In this document: one piece after another, positions 19,401 through 27,831 of the stretch
Numbering within the stretch: position 1 is the stretch's first letter
Layout: each line of letters opens with the position of its first letter
Notes under the pieces: model-generated
What the model was told of the DNA's origin: nothing
The model's database searches: none
The model's input: only the letters and a program-made list of their open reading frames with translations
Assembly: GCA_023384095.1 (NCBI GenBank)
Contig: JAHDXT010000023.1
Coordinates: forward strand, 1 to 53,986
Origin: Hyphomicrobiaceae bacterium
GTDB lineage: Bacteria; Pseudomonadota; Alphaproteobacteria; Rhizobiales; Hyphomicrobiaceae
Length of the DNA: 53,986 nt
Direction of reading: 5' to 3'
Made by a program: the position numbers and the translations under genes

Positions 19401-19897
19401 TGCTCTCCTACAAGGACGAGTACGAGGTCGCGCGGCTGTTCACCGACGGCACGTTCCAGCAGCAGGTGGCCGAGCAGTTCGATGGCGTGCGCGCGATGGA
19501 GTTCCACCTGGCGCCGCCGCTGCTCGCCCGCTTCCACAAGGACAAGGTCACCGGCCACCCGCGCAAGATCCGCCTCGGCGGCTGGATGCTGCCGGTGTTC
19601 AGGCTGCTGGCCAAGGGCAGAGCGCTGCGCGGCACCCGCTGGGACGTGTTCGGCTATTCGGCCGAGCGCAAGCTCGAGCGGCAGATGATCGCCGACTACG
19701 AGCGCCTGCTCGACGAGATCGCCGCCCGGCTCGACCAGGCCAATCACAGCACCGCGGTGGTCCTCGCCGAGCTGCCGCTGGAGGTCAAAGGCTTCGGCCA
19801 CGTGAAGCTCGCCAATTACAGGACCGCAAAGCGCCGCCAGGCCGACCTGCTGCAGTCGCTCACCGATCCGACAACGGTGAGCGTGGCGGCGGAGTAG
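16409..19897 (+). CDS. Indolepyruvate ferredoxin oxidoreductase, fused alpha-beta form
   Basis: A 1162-residue fused enzyme that decarboxylates aryl-2-oxo acids (indolepyruvate, phenylpyruvate) to acyl-CoA, reducing ferredoxin. The N-terminal part (about 1-430) is the pyrimidine/pyruvate domain; residues about 430-560 hold the thiamine-diphosphate domain with CAGCPHNSST and GEGANWIGE; about residues 635-690 is a ferredoxin-like cysteine region with CEGCGDCG and CNKDFSCVEGFCPS; the gamma-type domain with VTGVGGTGVVTIS follows (about 725-910), then a long C-terminal region. This one-chain form is typical of aerobic Proteobacteria and differs from the archaeal IorA/IorB pair. It fits aromatic amino-acid or arylacetate breakdown. 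It is the only gene in its transcription unit as far as can be seen. Confidence 0.94.
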   Translation: MPKRAVSLSDKFDLIESRQILTGTQAVVRLALMQRVRDERAGMNTAGYVTGYRGSPIAGLEGAFERARTIVEKHCIRFQPGLNEDLAATALWGSQQAELRGEGKYDGVFGIWYGKGPGVDRTGDVFRHANHAGTSKHGGVLALLGDDHTCESSTSAHQSEFAMVDFMIPVLNPAGVQEILDYGLIGFALSRFAGVWVALKCVKDNIESTATVDGHIDRVVVKIPGEDEFRMPAGGLNIRLGDQPLAKEARLHDYKRAAMLAFARANKLDRLVMSGGGRPKLGIVTTGKSYLDVRQALDELGIDEVKANELGIRLYKVGMVWPLEPHGIASFADGLDTIMVVEEKRSLIETQVKEQLFDTPNRPRVIGKKDESEQWLFPAKGALEPTDIAIAVGERLIRQNAGGEALKAKVAELKQLKGNRPAQPEAFLRTPYFCAGCPHNSSTVVPEGMRAYAGIGCHYMAQWMERSTEGFTQMGGEGANWIGEAPFSKRGHVFQNLGDGTYIHSGSLAIRAALAAGTNITFKVLYNDAVAMTGGQKLDGHIGVPQIASQLLAEGVRRVEVVTDEPGKYKGAKRLPAGIPVSHRRDLMAVQRSLAEGEGVTALIYDQTCAAEKRRRRKRGEFPDPDKRVFINPAVCEGCGDCGRTSNCVAVVPLETELGRKRAIDQSACNKDFSCVEGFCPSFVTLHGAKVRKSKGSGANNGLDSLAASVPEPTPPRLDGPYSMLVTGVGGTGVVTISAVLGQAAHIEGKGFGSIDMTGLAQKGGAVACHMRVARSADEIHAIRVGVANADLVMGGDLVVTASNKILETIRPGETAVVVSTHEMTTGDFTRNPGLVVPGAKLLQAIADRVRKGPLHTFDAHDYAVKLFGDSIASNMFLLGYAYQLGHVPVGAAAIEQAIALNGAAVEMNRSAFRLGRLAAHDRHSIDRIARPVELHAREPQTLDDIIAFRARHLAAYQDEQLAARYRSKVAWIAGMEKEKAPGRSGLAAAVARAYHKLLSYKDEYEVARLFTDGTFQQQVAEQFDGVRAMEFHLAPPLLARFHKDKVTGHPRKIRLGGWMLPVFRLLAKGRALRGTRWDVFGYSAERKLERQMIADYERLLDEIAARLDQANHSTAVVLAELPLEVKGFGHVKLANYRTAKRRQADLLQSLTDPTTVSVAAE

Positions 19898-19950
19898 TCG
19901 CTGCTGCACTGTCGTCGCGCAGCGTTGGCGTAGAGTACCCCCGCCCCCGA

Positions 19951-19973
19951 CCCCTCCCCGCAAGGGGGAGGGG
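19951..19973. repeat. Palindrome downstream of the indolepyruvate oxidoreductase
   Basis: CCCCTCCCC and GGGGAGGGG pair around a five-base GCAAG spacer, 53 bases after the stop. It could stop transcription, but there is no T-run. Short palindromes of this composition recur in intergenic DNA of many GC-rich Alphaproteobacteria. Confidence 0.45.
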
Positions 19974-20088
19974 AGCCCGTCGCTCTTGCACCCCTCTCCT
20001 CGACGGGGAGGGCAGGGCGCCGGAAGGCGCGCGGGTGGGTGGGGCCAAAGACGCGGCGTCGGCGCAAGGACACCCCATCCGCGATGAA

Positions 20089-20119
20089 GAGGGGAGAGCG
20101 TACTGTATGTTCTCCCCTC
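20089..20119. repeat. Inverted repeat ahead of the Nudix gene
   Basis: GAGGGGAGA and TCTCCCCTC pair around a 13-base AT-richer loop, ending 43 bases ahead of the Nudix start. It may be a terminator for the upstream unit, a leader hairpin or an operator; no T-run follows. Confidence 0.4.
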
Positions 20120-20162
20120 GAGGCCGGGGGTTCACCGCGCCGGACTTTTTCGGAGACCCGCA

Positions 20163-20576
20163 ATGTCGCGCCCCAGAACGCCGCTGCTGACGGTCGACTG
20201 CGTCGTCTTCAACCCGCGGGGCCAGGTTCTGCTGATCGAGCGGAGGAACCCGCCGTTCCGGGGCCAGCTCGCCCTGCCCGGCGGGTTCGTGGATGTCGGT
20301 GAGACGGTGGAGGACGCGTGCCGGCGCGAGCTGCTGGAGGAGACCGGCGTCAAGGCCGGGCGGCTCACCCTGGTCGGCGTCTACTCCGATCCCGAGCGCG
20401 ACCCGCGCGGCCATACGGCTTCGGTCGTCTTCATGACGCGCGTGCGCTCGAGCAAGGTCCAGGCCGGCGACGATGCGGCGGCCGCGCAGTGGATCGGCGA
20501 CTGGCGCACATTGCCGCTGGCCTTCGATCACGTCAAAATCCTGGCGGATGCCACGCGTATGGCAAGCTGCTGCTGA
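20163..20576 (+). CDS. Nudix hydrolase, ADP-ribose pyrophosphatase-like
   Basis: A 137-residue Nudix protein. The Nudix box is complete: GGFVDVGETVEDACRRELLEETGV fits G-x5-E-x7-REU-x-EE-x-G-U (positions about 40-63). These enzymes hydrolyse nucleoside diphosphates linked to another moiety, using Mg2+ held by the glutamates. The N-terminal TVDCVVFNPRGQVLLIERRNPPF and the short length resemble ADP-ribose pyrophosphatase and related house-cleaning enzymes. The C-terminus is short and ends in CC. An MFS transporter gene follows 45 bases later on the same strand. Confidence 0.93.
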   Translation: MSRPRTPLLTVDCVVFNPRGQVLLIERRNPPFRGQLALPGGFVDVGETVEDACRRELLEETGVKAGRLTLVGVYSDPERDPRGHTASVVFMTRVRSSKVQAGDDAAAAQWIGDWRTLPLAFDHVKILADATRMASCC

Positions 20577-20621
20577 TTCGTCCTTCTGCCGCGTGATCTC
20601 ACCGCAAGCCCTCGAGCCCAA

Positions 20622-21896
20622 ATGGCCGGCCTCCTCAGACCCGTCACCGCGCTGCTCATCGCTGCCGCCATTCTTCTGATGGGCAACGGGCTCCTCGGTG
20701 TGCTGCTTCCCTTGCGCGCCGACATCGAGCTGTTCTCGCGGCTCGAGATCGGCCTGATGGGCTCCGGCTACTATGCCGGGCTGATGGCCGGCTGTCTGCT
20801 CGCGCCTCTGGTGATCGCCCGGGTGGGTCATATCCGGGCCTTCGTCGCCTTCACGGCCATCGCCACCATCACCCCGCTCTTGCATGCGATCTGGCCGCAG
20901 CCGATTGCCTGGTCGGCGTTGAGGGCGCTCAACGGACTTTGCTTCGCCGGGCTGTTCATGGGCATCGAGAGCTGGCTGTGCGGCGCATCGAGCATGGAGA
21001 CGCGCGGCCGCGTGCTCGCCTCCTACACCGTCGTCAACCTGACGGTGGTGACGCTCGGGATGCAGATGATGGCGCTGGCGAGCCCGAAGGGGTTCGAGCT
21101 GTTCTCGCTCGTCGCCATACTCTACTCGCTGGCGGCCGTTCCCGTCGCGCTCACGGCGACGTCGGCGCCCAACCCGCCCAGGACGGCGAAGCTGCGGCTG
21201 GCCTGGCTTTTCAGCGTCTCTCCGGCGGCCGTGGTCGGCTGCTTCTTCACGGGCCTCGCGAACAGCGGATTCTGGACACTGGCGCCGATCTATGGCCGCA
21301 GCGCCGGGTTCTCGCTGTCAGAGGTCGCGATGTTCATGACGGTTGCGGTCCTCGGCGGCGCCGCCAGCCAGTGGCCGATCGGATACCTGTCCGACCGGGT
21401 TGGCCGCCGTCCGCTGCTGGTGGCCATCGGCGGCACGGCCGCGGCGGCAGGAGTCGGGCTCTATGTCCTCAGCACCAGCAGTCCGACGGCCATCTTCCCG
21501 CTCGCCGTTCTGTATGGATGCTGCGCTTTCCCGGTCTACACGCTCTGCGTCGCCCACGCGAACGACCTCGTGCACAAAAAGCGCGCCGTGGAGGTGTCGA
21601 GCGGACTGTTGCTGACGTTCTCGATCGGCGCCGTCTTGGGCCCCATCATCGCCGGGTTCGTGATGGGCAAGGCTGGGCATGGTGCGCTTTTCCTGCACTC
21701 TGCGGCGGCGCACCTGCTGATTGCGATCGCCATGGTGGTCCGCGTCAGGTTGCGGCCCAAGCTTCCCGCGGAGCACAAGGAGGGTTTTATCGCGGTGCCG
21801 CGGACGACGCAGATCATCTTCGAGCTCGATCCTCGCGGTGAGGCCGAGTCTTGCCCCGAGCCGGTCACGATGCCCGCCGGGGAGAGGCGGGACTGA
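20622..21896 (+). CDS. MFS transporter, YcaD-like
   Basis: A 424-residue inner-membrane transporter with about 12 hydrophobic segments in two halves separated near residue 185-200. The motif between TM8 and TM9, GYLSDRVGRRPLLV, is the usual MFS loop motif (GxxxDRxGRR), here in the second half; the first half lacks a clean copy. The overall pattern, including ALNGLCFAGLFMGIESWL, matches the YcaD-type MFS group, whose substrates are undefined. A cytoplasmic tail of about 50 residues follows the last membrane segment. The next gene is malonyl-CoA synthetase on the same strand, so a dicarboxylate substrate is possible but not shown. Confidence 0.88.
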   Translation: MAGLLRPVTALLIAAAILLMGNGLLGVLLPLRADIELFSRLEIGLMGSGYYAGLMAGCLLAPLVIARVGHIRAFVAFTAIATITPLLHAIWPQPIAWSALRALNGLCFAGLFMGIESWLCGASSMETRGRVLASYTVVNLTVVTLGMQMMALASPKGFELFSLVAILYSLAAVPVALTATSAPNPPRTAKLRLAWLFSVSPAAVVGCFFTGLANSGFWTLAPIYGRSAGFSLSEVAMFMTVAVLGGAASQWPIGYLSDRVGRRPLLVAIGGTAAAAGVGLYVLSTSSPTAIFPLAVLYGCCAFPVYTLCVAHANDLVHKKRAVEVSSGLLLTFSIGAVLGPIIAGFVMGKAGHGALFLHSAAAHLLIAIAMVVRVRLRPKLPAEHKEGFIAVPRTTQIIFELDPRGEAESCPEPVTMPAGERRD

Positions 21897-22061
21897 TCCG
21901 CGGCTCCGGTCGCATCGGGCGGCTGATGCGGGGCGCAGCGCTGCGGCGTGATGGGCGGCGCGAGACTGCCGGGTCTTGCCTCCCGCAGTCAAAAGCCGTT
22001 TTATCCCCTGGCTCCGGCGCCGGCGGCCCGGCGCGAGGCCCTCAGCACACGGCAAGAGAAG

Positions 22062-23591
22062 ATGGCGATCGACGGTAATCTCTACGCGGCCTTCGAAGAG
22101 CGGTTCCGCGCCGCGGGCGAGGCGGCGGCCTTCACGATCCCCGGCGCTTCCGACGTCTCCTACGCCGACCTCGCCGACGATGTGGCGCGCATGGCCAACG
22201 CTCTGGTCGCCCTCGGCATCAAGCCCGGTGACCGCGTTCTGGCGCAGGTCGAGAAATCGCTCGCCAACGTGCACCTCTACCTGGCGACGCTGAAGACGGG
22301 CGCGGTCTTCAACACGCTCAACACCGCCTATACCACCGCTGAGCTTGGCTACTTCATCGGCGATGCCGAGCCGGCGTTGATCGTCGTTCCGAGCGAGAAG
22401 CTCGCCCGCGTGGAGCCGATCGCCGCCGAGCGCAAGATCGCAGCCATTGCGACCATGGAGGCGGACGGGTCCGGCTCGCTCACCGATCTGGCGCAACGGC
22501 AGAGCGCCGATCATGCGACTGTCGCGCGCGCCTCTGACGATCTGGCGGCGCTGCTCTATACCTCCGGCACCACCGGCCGCTCCAAAGGCGCCATGATCAC
22601 GCATCGCAACCTGGCGTCGAACGCGGAGGTGCTGCACGCCTGCTGGGGTTTCGAAGCCGGCGACGTGCTGCTGCACGCGCTGCCGATCTTCCACACGCAT
22701 GGCTTGTTCGTGGCGATGAACACGGCATTCCTCAACACGTCGCGGGTGATCTGGCTGCCGAAATTCGACATCGAGGCCGTCATGCGCCTCATGCCCGAGG
22801 CCACTGTGATGATGGGCGTGCCGACGTTCTACACGCGGCTGCTCGGCCACCCGGCATTCGGGGCGGACCATTGCGCCCGCATGCGGCTCGTCATCTCGGG
22901 GTCGGCGCCGCTCCTCGCGGAGACGCACGCGGCATTCGAGGCGCGCACCGGCCATAGGATCCTCGAGCGCTACGGCATGACGGAAGCGGGCATGATCACG
23001 TCGAACCCCTATCGCGGCGGCGACCGGGTGGCGGGCACCGTGGGCTACGCGCTGCCCGGCATCTCGGTCCGCGCCGCGACCCAGGAGGGCGCTGCCGTGG
23101 CGCCGGGTGAGGTCGGCGTGCTCGAGGTCAAGGGCCCCAACGTGTTCAAGGGCTACTGGCGCAATCCCGAGAAGACGCAGGAGGAGTTCCGGCCGGACGG
23201 ATATTTCATCACCGGCGACCTGGCGACCATCGCCGGCGACGGCCGTGTGACGATCGTCGGCCGGGCCAAGGATCTCATCATCACCGGCGGCTTCAACGTC
23301 TACCCGAAGGAGATCGAGGAGGAGCTGAACAGCCTGCCGGGCATCGGCGAATCGGCGGTAGTCGGCGTGCCGCATCCAGACTTCGGCGAGGGGGTGGTGG
23401 CGATCCTCACACCGCAGCCGGGGATGACGGCGCCCGGCGAAGCCGAGATTCTTGCGGCCCTGTCCTGCCGCCTCGCCAGGTTCAAGCTGCCCAAGCGGGT
23501 GTTCGTCGCCAAGGAGCTGCCGCGCAACGCCATGGGCAAGGTGCAGAAGGCCGAGCTGCGCAGCCAGTTCGCGAAGACGTTCTCGGAATAG
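22062..23591 (+). CDS. matB: Malonyl-CoA synthetase
   Basis: A 509-residue acyl-adenylate-forming enzyme closest in pattern to MatB, which makes malonyl-CoA from malonate, ATP and CoA. The nucleotide motif is LLYTSGTTGRSKGAM (about 165-180), then LPIFHTHGL and FLNTSRVIWLPKFD, both typical of MatB, the ERYGMTEAGM adenine motif, TGDLA, the hinge GRAKDLIITGGFNVYPKEIE and the catalytic lysine in NAMGKVQK. ATG at 22062 is chosen because the family starts here; the frame is open upstream. It may work with the preceding transporter in malonate use. No malonyl-CoA decarboxylase is in the window. Confidence 0.92.
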   Translation: MAIDGNLYAAFEERFRAAGEAAAFTIPGASDVSYADLADDVARMANALVALGIKPGDRVLAQVEKSLANVHLYLATLKTGAVFNTLNTAYTTAELGYFIGDAEPALIVVPSEKLARVEPIAAERKIAAIATMEADGSGSLTDLAQRQSADHATVARASDDLAALLYTSGTTGRSKGAMITHRNLASNAEVLHACWGFEAGDVLLHALPIFHTHGLFVAMNTAFLNTSRVIWLPKFDIEAVMRLMPEATVMMGVPTFYTRLLGHPAFGADHCARMRLVISGSAPLLAETHAAFEARTGHRILERYGMTEAGMITSNPYRGGDRVAGTVGYALPGISVRAATQEGAAVAPGEVGVLEVKGPNVFKGYWRNPEKTQEEFRPDGYFITGDLATIAGDGRVTIVGRAKDLIITGGFNVYPKEIEEELNSLPGIGESAVVGVPHPDFGEGVVAILTPQPGMTAPGEAEILAALSCRLARFKLPKRVFVAKELPRNAMGKVQKAELRSQFAKTFSE

Positions 23592-23610
23592 GTGATCGAC
23601 CGCGCTGCGG

Positions 23611-24876
23611 TCATTCCAGCAGGTCCCAAGCCTTCAGGAAGAAGTCCGGCGCGCCGAAGTTGCCGGATTTCAGCGCCAGCACGAGGCCGCGTCCGTCCAG
23701 GCCGCGCGTCCACGGCACGCCCGGATCGATCTCGGGACCGATCTCGATCGCGCGGACGCCGAGCGCGCCGACAACCGCGCCCGAGGTTTCACCTCCGGCC
23801 ACGATGAGCCGGGTAAAGCCCTTCTCCACGAGCGCCATAGCTGTCGCGGCGAGCTCGCGCTCGACGAGGGCGCCGGCGGCCTCGCGCCCGAGCTCCGTCT
23901 GCACGGCACGGACGTTGGCCGGCTCGTCGCTCGAGTAGACCAGCACCGGGCGGCTGGCGGGCTGCCTCGCCGCCCATGAAGCGATGTCGGTGGCCGCCAG
24001 CCTGCCCTGCGCGACGGCGAGCGGATCGACCTTGAACGAGGGAATCCCAGCCGCCTCGGCCGCGCGCACCTGGCCGCGGGTCGCCTCCGAGCAGCTCCCC
24101 GATACGATCAGGGCACGACCCTTGGCCGCCGACATGCGCCAGCCCGGCTCCGTCTTCTTCAGCAGGCCCTTGCGGGCGAAGTTGTCCGGCAGACCCATGG
24201 CCACGCCCGAGCCGCCCGTGACGAGCGCGTGGTCTGTCGCCGCCGCCCCCATGTTGACGAGATGCCTGTCGCTGACGGCGTCGGTGACGGCGAAACGCAT
24301 CCCGCCGGTCGCTGCGCGCGCCAGCGCCGCACGAATGGCGTCCGCACCCTGATCGACGACGGAATAGGGCACCAGCCCGACCCTCAGCCGCGTCTGCCTC
24401 TGCAGCACCCGGACGAGGTTGGAGTCGCGCATGGGCGTCAGCGGGTGATCCTTCATCGGGCTCTCGTCGAGCGGCACATCCCCGGCGAAGAGGTGACCAA
24501 GATAGACAGTGCGCCTGTTGGCCGGAAAGGCCGGGCAGACGAGCGCGATCTCCCCGCCGACCTTCTCCAGAAGAGCCTCGGCCACCGGCCCGATATTGCC
24601 CCGATCCGTGGAATCGAAGGTGGAGCAGTACTTGAAGAAGAGCTGACGCGCGCCGCCGGCCAGCAAGGTTTCGGCGCTTTCCAGCGACCAGCGGATCGCC
24701 TCCTCGGCCGGATTGGTGCGCGACTTCAGCGCGACGACGACCGCATCGACGCCGTCGATGGGCGTGTCAGCGCCCGGCACGCCCATCACCTGCACCGTGC
24801 GCATGCCGTGGCGGGTGAGCATCAGCGCAAGATCGGTGGCCCCGGTCAGGTCGTCCGCGATGCAGCCCAGAAGCAC
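23611..24876 (-). CDS. otnK: 3-oxo-tetronate kinase (four-carbon acid sugar kinase family)
   Basis: A 421-residue kinase of the four-carbon acid sugar family (formerly DUF1537). It starts with [16 protein letters not shown], the N-terminal substrate-binding motif, has [17 protein letters not shown] in the middle and the nucleotide-binding [13 protein letters not shown] with [10 protein letters not shown] at the C-terminus. OtnK phosphorylates 3-oxo-tetronates on the way to dihydroxyacetone phosphate. GTG at 24876 is preferred: CAGGAG lies 8 bases ahead and the length matches the family, although the frame is open further upstream. The usual partners (OtnC aldolase, OtnI isomerase, dehydrogenase) are not adjacent. 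It is convergent with matB and divergent from panB. Confidence 0.93.
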   Translation of the reverse strand: MLLGCIADDLTGATDLALMLTRHGMRTVQVMGVPGADTPIDGVDAVVVALKSRTNPAEEAIRWSLESAETLLAGGARQLFFKYCSTFDSTDRGNIGPVAEALLEKVGGEIALVCPAFPANRRTVYLGHLFAGDVPLDESPMKDHPLTPMRDSNLVRVLQRQTRLRVGLVPYSVVDQGADAIRAALARAATGGMRFAVTDAVSDRHLVNMGAAATDHALVTGGSGVAMGLPDNFARKGLLKKTEPGWRMSAAKGRALIVSGSCSEATRGQVRAAEAAGIPSFKVDPLAVAQGRLAATDIASWAARQPASRPVLVYSSDEPANVRAVQTELGREAAGALVERELAATAMALVEKGFTRLIVAGGETSGAVVGALGVRAIEIGPEIDPGVPWTRGLDGRGLVLALKSGNFGAPDFFLKAWDLLE

Positions 24877-25024
24877 GGGAAAGCTCTCCTGCAGAGGGGT
24901 GTCACCGCTGACGTATACATCAGGACCCGGCGGAGGACACCATCGCCCTTGGCGCGGCGTCCCGCCGACTGTACGTATCACGGCAGCTAATCGCGCCAGA
25001 CGCGCTGCGCATCGGAGGAGCCCC

Positions 25025-25861
25025 GTGTCAAGCCAGGCCCCGGCGGCCCGAATGACCTCTGTCGACATCCGCGCCCGCAAGGGGGGCGCCCCGATCGTCG
25101 CGCTCACCGCCTACAGCGCGCCCGCCGCCGCCATTGCCGACCCCCACGTGGACCTTCTGCTGGTGGGCGACAGCGTCGGCATGGTGGTGCATGGCTACGA
25201 GACCACCGTGCCGGTGTCACTGGAGCTGATGGTCATGCACGGCCGCGCGGTGGTGCGTGGCGCCAGGCGTGCCCTGGTCGTGGTCGACCTGCCTTTCGGC
25301 GCCTACGAGGAGAGCCCGGCCGTCGCCTTCCGCAATGCCGCGCGCGTCCTGAAGGAGACCGGATGCAGCGCGGTCAAGCTCGAGGGCGGCCGCCGCTTGG
25401 CGGACACCGTCCGTTATCTCGTCGACCGCGGGATTCCGGTGATGGGTCATATCGGATTGACGCCGCAGGCGATCAACACGCTCGGCGGCTTCCGGGCGCA
25501 GGGCCGCACCGAGGACCAATGGGACGGCCTCGAGGCCGATGCTATGGCCATCAGCGACGCCGGCGCATTCGCGATCGTTCTCGAGGCCATCGCCGAGCCG
25601 CTCGCGGCGCGGATCACGGGAGCGGTGCCTGTGCCCACCATCGGCATAGGCGCCTCCGCCGCGTGCGACGGTCAGATCCTGGTGATGGAAGACATGCTCG
25701 GCATGACGCCCAGGGTGCCGAAGTTCGTCAGGCAGTTCGGGCGGGTCGGGGAGGCGATCGACCACGCCATCGCAGACTATGCGGCCAGCGTGCGCGACCG
25801 CTCCTTTCCGGCGGGCGAGCACACCTATGGCATGCGGCCGGAAAGCAAGCCGCAACAGTAA
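25025..25861 (+). CDS. panB: 3-methyl-2-oxobutanoate hydroxymethyltransferase
   Basis: A 278-residue PanB, the first step of pantothenate synthesis: it adds a hydroxymethyl group from methylene-THF to 2-oxoisovalerate to give ketopantoate. Family motifs seen are [51 protein letters not shown] and [16 protein letters not shown]. The GTG at 25025 has GGAGGAG four bases upstream; ATG at 25052 is the alternative and would remove nine residues. panC is not adjacent. The gene is convergent with boxB, with only 12 bases between their stop codons. Confidence 0.95.
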   Translation: MSSQAPAARMTSVDIRARKGGAPIVALTAYSAPAAAIADPHVDLLLVGDSVGMVVHGYETTVPVSLELMVMHGRAVVRGARRALVVVDLPFGAYEESPAVAFRNAARVLKETGCSAVKLEGGRRLADTVRYLVDRGIPVMGHIGLTPQAINTLGGFRAQGRTEDQWDGLEADAMAISDAGAFAIVLEAIAEPLAARITGAVPVPTIGIGASAACDGQILVMEDMLGMTPRVPKFVRQFGRVGEAIDHAIADYAASVRDRSFPAGEHTYGMRPESKPQQ

Positions 25862-25873
25862 GCCGGCCGGCAC

Positions 25874-27325
25874 TCAGCCGTTGTGGATCTTGACGTACTC
25901 GAAGTCCCCGGGCTTGTTGTCGATGCCGACCTTCGGCGGCGCGATCCAGCTCGCGAACTTGCCCCGCTCCCAGCACGGCTGCATCAGGCTCTCGATGTAG
26001 TCGCCGTCCTCCTTGGACGGCAGCCACTGGTCCTTGCTTTTCTCCCACTCCCCTTGCGATAGGAGCTGGCCGTCAGGCGAGGCCTCGATATTCCGGAACT
26101 CGCCGATGTGGCGATGGAAGGCCACGCTCGGCAGCTTCAGTGCGAACTTGACGCCGGCCTTTTCGATCACCTTGTTCCAGCGCGACACGCCGCCCTGGCA
26201 GTCCTTCACGTAGTCGTCCCTGAGCCGCATGTTGATGGCGGTCAGCGCCGGCTCCTCGACCATCCTGATCTCGCTGTCGACGAGCTTCAGCACCGGATAG
26301 GTGACGCTCGTCAGCACGTGGTCGTCCTCGACGCGGGTCTCCTGGAAACGCCCTTTGAGGCCGCTGTTGTAGTAGTTCGCGGCATTGGTCGAGACTTCCG
26401 AGCCGAACAGGTCGAGCGACAGCGTGAAGTGCAGGTTGGCCTTCTTCTGGATGGTCGGCAGGTCGATGACGCCCAGCCTGCGCACGGCCGCGACGTCGTA
26501 CGGGTCCTCGATGCCGGCCTCCTTCATCGCCTGGCAGGTGCGCTCGATGGCGCGGCCGACGCCCGTCTCGCCGACGAACATGTGGTGCGCCTCCTCGGTC
26601 AGCATGAACCGGCAGGTGCGCGACAGCGGGTCGAAGCCTGATTGCGCAAGGCTCTCGAGCTGCATCTTGCCGTCGCGATCGGTGAAGAACGTGAACATGA
26701 AGAACGACAGCCAGTCCGGCGTCGCCTCGTTGAAGGCGCCCAGCATGCGCGGCTTGTCGACGTCGCCGGAGCGCCGCTGCAATAGCTGCTCGGCCTCCTC
26801 GCGGCCATCCTTGCCGAAATACTTGTGCAGCAGGTAGACCATCGCCCACAGGTGCCGCCCCTCCTCGACATTGACCTGGAACAGGTTGCGCATGTCGTAG
26901 AGCGAGGGTGCGGTCTTGCCGAGATGGCGCTGCTGCTCGACGCTGGCGGGCTCGGTATCGCCCTGCACGACGATGAGACGGCGCAGCATGGCGCGGTACT
27001 CGCCGGGCACCTCCTGCCAGGCCTTCTCGCCCTTGTGAGCGCCGAAGCTCACCTTGCGCTCCTCGTCGCGCGGTGCCAGCAGGATGCCCCAGCGGTACTC
27101 AGGCATTTTCACGTAATCGAACTTCGCCCAGCCCTTGGGGTCGATCGAGATCGCCGTGCGCAGATAGACGTCCGACGTCTGGAAGCCCTCGGGCCCCATC
27201 GTCATCCACCAGTCGATGTAGCCCGGATGCCATTGCTCCAGCGCCTTCAGCACGCGCTGGTCGTCCATCAGGCCGACATTGTTGGGGATCTTGGTCGAGT
27301 AATCGACGTGGCTGGTTTCGGCCAT
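25874..27325 (-). CDS. boxB: Benzoyl-CoA 2,3-epoxidase, oxygenase subunit
   Basis: A 483-residue BoxB, the di-iron oxygenase of the aerobic benzoyl-CoA (box) pathway. It epoxidises the ring of benzoyl-CoA at the 2,3 position using electrons from the reductase BoxA. Two di-iron ligand motifs are visible: VEEGRH and LTEEAHH, about 100 residues apart. The start YSTKIPNNVGL and the C-terminal KIHNG are typical. ATG at 27325 has GGAGGAG five bases upstream. boxA is not in the window, so the reductase must be encoded elsewhere. boxC lies on the same strand upstream, separated by a GIY-YIG gene and a palindrome; the 5' end of boxB overlaps that gene by 58 bases. Confidence 0.97.
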   Translation of the reverse strand: MAETSHVDYSTKIPNNVGLMDDQRVLKALEQWHPGYIDWWMTMGPEGFQTSDVYLRTAISIDPKGWAKFDYVKMPEYRWGILLAPRDEERKVSFGAHKGEKAWQEVPGEYRAMLRRLIVVQGDTEPASVEQQRHLGKTAPSLYDMRNLFQVNVEEGRHLWAMVYLLHKYFGKDGREEAEQLLQRRSGDVDKPRMLGAFNEATPDWLSFFMFTFFTDRDGKMQLESLAQSGFDPLSRTCRFMLTEEAHHMFVGETGVGRAIERTCQAMKEAGIEDPYDVAAVRRLGVIDLPTIQKKANLHFTLSLDLFGSEVSTNAANYYNSGLKGRFQETRVEDDHVLTSVTYPVLKLVDSEIRMVEEPALTAINMRLRDDYVKDCQGGVSRWNKVIEKAGVKFALKLPSVAFHRHIGEFRNIEASPDGQLLSQGEWEKSKDQWLPSKEDGDYIESLMQPCWERGKFASWIAPPKVGIDNKPGDFEYVKIHNG

Positions 27326-27648
27326 TGGGCTCCTCCATTCGCGTTCGGGTCGATCAAGCCGGATAGCTCCGGATAGAGATCGCGCCAGTACGGGTTGGTT
27401 TTCTCGATCAGTTCGATCTTCCAATCGCGGCGCCATCGTTTCACAGATTTCTCGCGCCTGATGGCAGAGACCATGGTCTCGTGAAATTCGTAGTAGACCA
27501 CGTGGTGGACCGAATACCGCTCGCTGAATCCGTGAAACAGATTCTGCTTATGCAGAGAAATCCTTCCAACAAGATCGCTCGTCACGCCTACATAAAGCGT
27601 GCCATTTCTACGGCTAGACAAAATGTAGACGGCTGGTCGTCTCCGCAT
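27268..27648 (-). CDS. GIY-YIG nuclease family protein
   Basis: A 126-residue protein with a single GIY-YIG nuclease domain at about residues 6-90. The two strand motifs appear as VYILSS and LYVGVTSD, followed by the catalytic-arginine region LVGRISLHK, and KSVKRWRRDWK then NPYWRDLYPEL, the usual end of the small GIY-YIG family. The last 25 residues run past the usual family end and overlap the start of boxB in another frame, which suggests the reading frame was extended on insertion. GIY-YIG domains cut DNA in homing nucleases and UvrC; the small stand-alone forms have no assigned role. It sits between boxB and boxC, and a long palindrome begins 17 bases upstream of its start. Confidence 0.88.
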   Translation of the reverse strand: MRRRPAVYILSSRRNGTLYVGVTSDLVGRISLHKQNLFHGFSERYSVHHVVYYEFHETMVSAIRREKSVKRWRRDWKIELIEKTNPYWRDLYPELSGLIDPNANGGAQWPKPATSITRPRSPTMSA

Positions 27649-27665
27649 CACCGCAACTCACATTT

Positions 27666-27819
27666 CGTCATCCCGGACGGCGTGAGCCTTGGCGAGCGCC
27701 GATCCGGGATCCAGGATAGAGGTGTCGAAGACACAATATGCAATGAGGTGTCTTCGACGATTCTCTATGCTGGATCCCGGCGCGCGCTCGAGCTTCGCTC
27801 TCGCTCGGCCGGGATGACG
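27666..27819. repeat. Long imperfect palindrome, REP-like, ahead of the GIY-YIG gene
   Basis: A 154-base element whose ends are inverted copies: CGTCATCCCGG at the left and CCGGGATGACG at the right. Inside are paired copies of CCGGGATCCAG with GATAGAG (left) and CTCTATGCTGGATCCCGG (right), then GTGTCGAAGACAC close to GTGTCTTCGAC at the centre. It has a base composition and layout of repetitive intergenic palindromes of Rhizobiales. It lies between boxC and the GIY-YIG gene, in what would otherwise be the boxC-boxB operon spacer. Confidence 0.8.
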
Positions 27820-27831
27820 GGAACGGGGCAT

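Noticed and set aside
16331-19963. 1210-codon open frame opposite the indolepyruvate oxidoreductase
   Set aside because: Antisense shadow with His/Arg/Asp-rich composition; the plus-strand gene has clear domains throughout.
27666-27819. CRISPR array or phage attachment site
   Set aside because: There is one inverted structure, not repeated units with spacers, and no integrase or cas gene.
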